DNA from: Apostichopus japonicus
Lineage: Eukaryota > Echinodermata > Holothuroidea > Aspidochirotida > Stichopodidae
Assembly (NCBI RefSeq): GCF_037975245.1
Contig: NC_092570.1
Coordinates: forward strand, 7,379,001 to 7,443,000
DNA length: 64,000 bases
Direction: 5' to 3'
Shown one piece after another: positions 58,131 through 64,000 of this stretch (position 1 is the stretch's first letter; each line of letters begins with the position of its first letter). The position numbers were made by a program, and so were the translations under genes. Below the pieces are notes generated by a model. It did not search any database, had not been told where the DNA came from, and was given only the letters and a program-made list of their open reading frames with translations.

Positions 58131-58640
58131 AAGAAAAGGGAGTTTATAAGGACCTTATAGGGTCAACTTAAAAGAAAGGTCAATTGGGTGTAGGGTTAAT
58201 CGGATTGGTACTGCGGATGACAGAAAAGGTGCATGCAGGGGATAGTGACTGAAACACGATACGCGAATGTCACTCTTTGTTTGTTTCACTGAAAACTTGA
58301 AAGGTGAGGGAGAGAGGAAAAAGGAAAGTATCATGGATAATTATAGGGTTAACTTTTAGGATTAGGGTCAGTGGGGTGTAGGATTAATGGATAAGTGCCA
58401 AATGATCATGGTATAGTTGCAGAAGTTGGAAATGACTGAACAACAATCAAAGTTTGTTTTACTGAAAATTTAGAGGGGCGGCGAGGGGGGGGGGTGGTTG
58501 GGGTGGGATTAAGGTCTGGGTGCGGGATTCATGGATCGCAACCAATGGTAATGGTGCAGGTTTATATGAAGGGATAATGACTGAACAGCAATACGCGAAT
58601 GTCATGTACTGTTTGTTTCGCTGAAACTTGAAAATTGGGA
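58131..58640. repeat. Tandem array, about 3 units of 160-173 bp
   Basis: Anchors GTTTGTTTCACTGAAAA (58279), GTTTGTTTTACTGAAAA (58452) and GTTTGTTTCGCTGAAAC (58611) recur in order. GTGTAGGGTTAAT / GTGTAGGATTAAT / GTGCGGGATTCAT recur as well, and TGACTGAA appears before each anchor. Units have diverged considerably. Confidence 0.82.
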
Positions 58641-60138
58641 ATAGGGGGAGAGGAGGGGTAGCGAAGGGGACGGATGGGCAGCGAAGGGTAGGGAGAGCGG
58701 AAGGAGGGGATATTTATCTTGCAGAAAAAAAGTGGCCTTGGAGGGATTAAATTTAAAACGCTCCACCATTTGTGTCATCTTATCCCAATGTGATGGGTTG
58801 GGGGAGGGGGGGGGTGATGATGATGAAGAAATTTGTCGGTCCTTTTTTTAATGAAATAATTAAAGAGTTAAAAATTTAATTGATCGTTAGACAACTATAA
58901 ATGCATGAAAACTATTGAATACTGAAATTTCACAACTGTATTTGATTTTTAGTTTATGAACAAGAATCATACACTTCAGAACAAATATTAAAAAATGGGT
59001 GAAGGGATGTTCGGGGGGGGGGGGTCTGGTGTGGTTCATTGAGTTTCCACGGTCGGACGAAATTTAACGATAGTTTATAAGCGTCGGCTGTACTATAATA
59101 TCTATTTTCCATTTTGTACGCTGTTGTTACACGTATATATACATATTATATATGTCCTCCATATATTCTGCTACAACGCTAATTAACCGAGCCGAGCGTG
59201 GACTAATTTCCGCCTGTCACCTCGCGTTGATTGACGGCTATAACATGATCATTATATGTCGCTTGGAGAGATATCAGACTTTTATCACTGCAGATATCAG
59301 ACTAAATATATTTACAAAGTGATTTTTTACTATTTTATATGAAAAACATATTTTAAGCTTTAGGTTCTGAAAGGATCACTGTTGCTAAATAGCAGATTAA
59401 AAACGAAACAGATTGAAACATAAATTTGACTTATAAACATGTTTTAATATATGCAATTAATTATAGGTGATATATCAGAAATGACTTTGGTGTAACTCGC
59501 TGAATGTAATGTAACAACTTTTTAGTATAAAATAATTATGTTAATATTAGTCGTGCCTGGATGTATTGAAGAGAATGCGTTAACCTTAATAGTAGAATAG
59601 GTATAGCTGCGCTATTTCTAGGAGAGGAGAAGTGGGGGGGGGGGGGTTGCTAAATTATACTGCATTATATTTCTTCTACAGAAGAAAAAGTCGGTAGGCC
59701 TGCTACTTTAATATCTAGCCCACGAAACTTGAAATTTAACTTGATAAGTAGTAGGCTGTCGTTTGCATAAATAGAACGCGAATCAAGTTGTAAAGCTCAC
59801 AGAGCCAGTGAAAAATATAGGCAGTAAACAAATTACATTTTCTCATAGATATACTAATTAAGTTCCGTCTGAAGTAGAACTAGTATTAATGATGACACAA
59901 ATGTCTCATCTTCATATGCTTATGAAATCTCTTATATTATGACGTCAGAGAAGGCGCCATTGTAACTTAAGGGTCTACCTTATACCTTAAATATTTCCAT
60001 TCTGTCGATAACCTATAGATGAAATTGGTACATATATAGTTGGCGGTCTACACACCGGGAATGTATACTGTAGGGAATTCCCGGTTGATGGATATAGTGA
60101 CGCTTGGAATTGACTCTATTTTCCTCCCGTGCTACAAG
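58641..60138. other. Intergenic, no gene seen
   Basis: G-rich patches (58640-58700, 58800-58815, 59015-59025, 59633-59648) in otherwise AT-rich sequence. No coding motif. Confidence 0.45.
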
Positions 60139-60139
60139 A

Positions 60140-60238
<99 letters not shown>

Positions 60239-60275
60239 ATATATATTTATATATATATAGGTATATATATATAGG
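60139..60275. repeat. (TA)n microsatellite
   Basis: The longest TA tract in the window, about 100 bp pure followed by interrupted TATATAGG units. Confidence 0.95.
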
Positions 60276-61508
60276 TATATAGGTGGGTTTCTTGTAATAT
60301 GTCATAGAAATTATTGTTATATATGCAAACAAACAAAGGCAAGTACATGTTGTAGCCAAAATTTCCTTTGCTTTTTTTTCCCAACAATTATACTAATTGT
60401 TGAATATGGCCTATCAGAAACTTTCCTTCGTATAATTTGAAACCTGTTTAAAGATTTAAGCACTGAATATTGCCAGTATTAAATCACAATAAACAAAAAC
60501 TAACTAACAACACTACATGTATCAACTGATTCATACATTCAGCCAGTGACGTCATGGTGACCATCAACGTGTTGGTCTATGCCACGTCATGGACGCTTGC
60601 TCATTTATCAATTCATAGAACGCCCATCTGACTAATAGATCGATATGAATAGCCCAACTGTGACCACCGAACAACGATTGCAAAATTTCAAGAAATGCAC
60701 GCCACATTGATATGTAGGCACATAAACTCCATTTTCAAGTTGTTTTCTGTGTTTTGTAGTAGAAAACATTATATCTAGTAAATATGCCCAAATAAAAATA
60801 GATTGAATGAAAAGTGGTTATGTTTCTGTTCGAAAAATGTATGGATTGTTCAAAGTGTATTTTTTTTTCTTTAAACAAAGGCAGCTTGCATTTGGAATAA
60901 ACATGATTTACAAGAGGAAAATATACATTTTGTTATGAAATTGTATATTAACCGTCATAATAAATGTTTAAGATATCAATATATATGTGTTACTTTTGAA
61001 AACCAGCCCACAAAGCATAGCCTACTAAACAAAGATAGGCTATTTAAAATATTGTCCTGGTGTTGTGGATCCCATTCGTAGCATATGTGAAACATATAAC
61101 TTGAAGATGTAACCTGGAAGTTTGAATTTGTAAGTGAAATTTTTAGTTGGTAAAAACTAATCTCTCGCAAAATTGCGAGTACAGTGTATAGCATACGTAC
61201 GGATCACTACAATATTGTTACACGTGAGTGAATCTGATCAACTGGTGGGAATTTGAAAGGTGGCTATGTAAATTTAGTTAGTAAACTCAAACAGGTGATT
61301 GTAGCTACCGCACATATTAAAAGCAATGATCATAAACTCTGCTGTATGTAATTCCCGAATCGTATAGGCTATGTAAGCAATTTGATGAGTCTTGCATGTT
61401 AATTAAGAAGAAAAAAAACCCATTGACCTAGTATCGAATTTTGCCCATGCTAACATAATGGCGAGGAATAAACTAAGAAAGAAATCATTTAGATGATAAT
61501 GAATGCCA
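60276..61508. other. Intergenic, no gene seen
   Basis: AT-rich sequence without recognisable coding or RNA features. Confidence 0.45.
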
Positions 61509-61605
61509 GTCAAAGGTCACAGAAGAACACTCGTTCGTTTCATGCCATGATGTCAAAGGTCACTTGAGAACACATTGTAGTCTATGTCATAATATCAAAG
61601 GTCAG
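61509..61605. repeat. Three 42-43 bp units each with CAAAGGTCA
   Basis: GTCAAAGGTCAC at 61509 and 61552, then ATCAAAGGTCAGGTCAC at 61594: three copies at a 42-43 bp step. AGGTCA is the nuclear-receptor half-site and the third copy forms a direct repeat without spacer (AGGTCAGGTCA). A regulatory role is only a possibility. Confidence 0.75.
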
Positions 61606-63033
61606 GTCACTTGATTATAAAACTTCCATTCATGTTATTTTGTTAACGTCACTTGAACCAGGGAGTTGTTCCATAAAAACTCCCTGCTTGAACCATATTT
61701 TGGCTTTCGTGATGTACGTGTTTGGGGCTTTCAGAATGAGATTGATAGAAGTTGCGTCATATATAAACAAGTTAACATTATCGGCAAAAAGTTATGCACC
61801 GAGAAGTATTGAAAAAAAAAAAACCTTTTTTTTCATCGTTAATATAAAATTCAGAACAAAAGAGGTTCAGAGGACAACTCCATGAGTGACTTATCAGGGT
61901 AATTTGCATCCATAATTGCTGTCCATGGACAATACTAATTAGTATTCCCAATAGATATTTGACATAGATGTAAGTGACGAAGGGTTGTTGCATCATTATT
62001 AATTTTTACAATTTACTTTAGAAACAGCATAAAACCGTTCTTAATTGGTCTACTGGGACTTAGACCCTATCCTCTTAAGTATGTCTAACAAGGACTATCA
62101 TCAAGGACGTCACATGTATTACGTAATTTATAATTTCCTAACATCCGCCGGAAACACATTCAAGGTCGAAAAAGCTGTATCCTGTATGAACGTGTATTTA
62201 ACACTGAACTTGTCATAAATATTCCAAACGGCGTCTAAAGAATGTTAACTTAACACAGTTTCTGAACCTTCTCGTTATACCGGAAATCGTTTTTGGCAAT
62301 CATTATATAAACCTATTAAACAGGTATTATACAGAATTGTACAGAATTACACGGGTACATATAATTATCAACAGGTACTTCCTTCACAGAGTATATGTCG
62401 GAGGTAAATATTCTGGTGAAATTTGGATCCAGCTTCTATCTGTCGTTTTCAAGGTATCCGTGCATAAAACATGTCGATGGCACTTTTAACCAAAGTAAAA
62501 CTTGAAAGTAAACATATATGTGACGTAATAGTTGTCCAGACAATAAGACCATAGTTTCGGCATTATATTAATCTAATTTTGACAAGGTTTTTAGTTGAAC
62601 TCGTTATTTAACCAGAGTTGTTAAGGAGCTGGTTTACATCCCAATAGAATGTTGGATGTGATTGACGCCAAAGTTATGTTTTTTTTTCTTTCTTTTGTGC
62701 AGACTGATATAAATGTCGTCAGAGCAACATATCGAAATATGTACTATAAATATTGTAAACTGCAGTTTCTCTTTAATCATGTTTGTAAGATTTGATAGAA
62801 TCAAGTTTGTGTAGCGTTCCATGACTCCGAAAGTGCGAAGGCTTTATATGGACAAATAAACTAACTCGTTTCTGATAACCTTGAATAAGCTGGATGCAAG
62901 TTCCAATGTTCCAATTCTCACTAAATTTACCTCTAACTGTCCAAGATTCAGGCCCAATTATTATAGACAAAATTGAAAGGCTAGGTTATGTGTACATCTG
63001 TTGTGAAAGTGTGCCAGGACCATAGGCTTAATG

Positions 63034-63066
<33 letters not shown>

Positions 63067-64000
63067 GAAAATATGATAATGGTGATGACGATGACTATGA
63101 CGACGGACTACGACCATGATGACGATGACCGTATTAATCAGTCTGAGGGGTATCCGATAATTGTGATTATTATTACCTATATCGGTAAGATTTTTTTTAT
63201 AAATTTCTTACCGATGCACACAAAACAAAACAGAATGACATGCTTTGACCGCTATTCCTACTATATAACTATCTCAGTGTGTCAGCAACGTTTATATGAC
63301 GACAAATCTGTTTCACTTTTATTAATTAGCCAAACACTTGATATAGATTTTAATTATGGCCTTGTATGTCGTAAAACCATTCACCTAGTGTGCATGATTC
63401 ATCACCACGCAGTGAATTTACAACAACAAATATAATGTAGAATACAACTTGCGACAGTATACGGTACATACACACTGTTTTATATTTCCTTGTAAATTGT
63501 ACAGTTAAGCTGTCATAACTACTTTGCCTATACTGAATAAGCACGGTTTACCTACGGAGTCTTCTAAAGATCATCTATATGATGGTCTTGTCAGCTGAAG
63601 CAGGCAGAGACAATATCACGTGTTCAATGTCCTGCTTTATGTTCATAAAGGCCCTAATACAAAGACTGTGTTTGGTGAGATTAATAAGCTTTGCTGTAGT
63701 GACGTTTTTATAGTTCTGCTAATGAGGAAGCCGTGCCTCTCTTAGCTTGATATACTACAAAAATCAGTCTACTTGATTCAATTTCGGTCTTAACTGAATT
63801 GGAATTTATGACCAATCTAGCGTTGTATTTTGACCAGAGAACTTGGTTTTTGAACTAAGAAAAGGACAAAAGAAAACTGAGTACAGTGTTAAGTAGCCCT
63901 TCGAGATTTATGCATTATATATCTTGTGAATATAGGAATTAATATCTATATACCATGATTCGAAAGTAAAATTTAATCCAAAATAAAAGTAATACTTTTA
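61606..64000. other. Intergenic to window end, no gene seen
   Basis: AT-rich sequence. Contains a short inverted pair GGGAGTTGTTCCATAAAAAC / TCCCTGC near 61661-61687, a TAA trinucleotide repeat (63036-63066) and a following GATGACGATGAC stretch. No coding motif recognised. Confidence 0.45.
63036..63066. repeat. (TAA)n microsatellite
   Basis: About ten TAA trinucleotides. Confidence 0.93.

Noticed and set aside
1-64000. CRISPR array, operon or prokaryotic system
   Set aside because: Spliced gene, SINEs, LINEs and microsatellites show animal nuclear DNA; no regularly spaced identical repeats with unique spacers were seen.

Overview
The window is eukaryotic nuclear DNA from an animal. It is AT-rich, contains a spliced gene with canonical GT-AG introns, and is full of LINE, SINE and DNA-transposon copies. 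A CR1-like retrotransposon carrying a 2A peptide next to a PHD-like zinc finger resembles elements described in sea urchins. With the tRNA-SINEs and the many hAT-type miniature elements, this suggests a marine invertebrate deuterostome, most likely an echinoderm. The species cannot be read from the sequence.

Two host genes can be supported, both on the minus strand. At the left edge (1-1019) is an uninterrupted reading frame for a type I membrane protein with a signal peptide, two Ig-like domains, a Ser/Thr-rich stalk and one transmembrane helix. Its cytoplasmic tail runs out of the window. At 8118-17323 is a complete six-exon orthologue of AIFM2/FSP1, the FAD- and NAD(P)H-dependent coenzyme Q reductase that suppresses ferroptosis. 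The exons sum to 1209 nt (402 residues plus stop), and the N-myristoylation signal and FAD/NADH motifs are intact. Unlike human FSP1 it ends in a hydrophobic C-terminal segment. All of its introns carry transposon debris or candidate fragments.

The rest is mostly repeat-derived. From 19.8 to 32.9 kb lie four non-LTR retrotransposon pieces: a CR1-like fragment split by a hAT-type MITE; the 3' end of another LINE; a 2.5-kb CR1-like element with 2A, PHD-like finger, endonuclease and a deleted reverse transcriptase; and a 4-kb LINE with ORF1, endonuclease, and an RT lacking its YADD block. hAT-type MITEs with 8-bp target-site duplications or near-duplications lie at 2.3, 14.5, 19.9, 24.1, 53.3 and 55.2 kb; four of them share an internal module despite three kinds of terminal repeat. 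A Harbinger-like MITE and a long-arm foldback element sit in AIFM2 introns. tRNA-derived SINEs lie at 13.4, 14.2 and 33.0 kb, and another tRNA-like unit at 47.9 kb.

From 33 to 64 kb no host protein-coding gene is recognised. This part holds long TA microsatellites, three short arrays with 160-200 bp units (38, 50 and 58 kb), a GAT-rich minisatellite, a 45-nt stretch nearly identical to the 5' end of U2 snRNA joined to unrelated sequence (37.2 kb), and a 13-bp GNRA-loop hairpin followed by seven T (36.7 kb). Small exons of other genes could be missed by eye.
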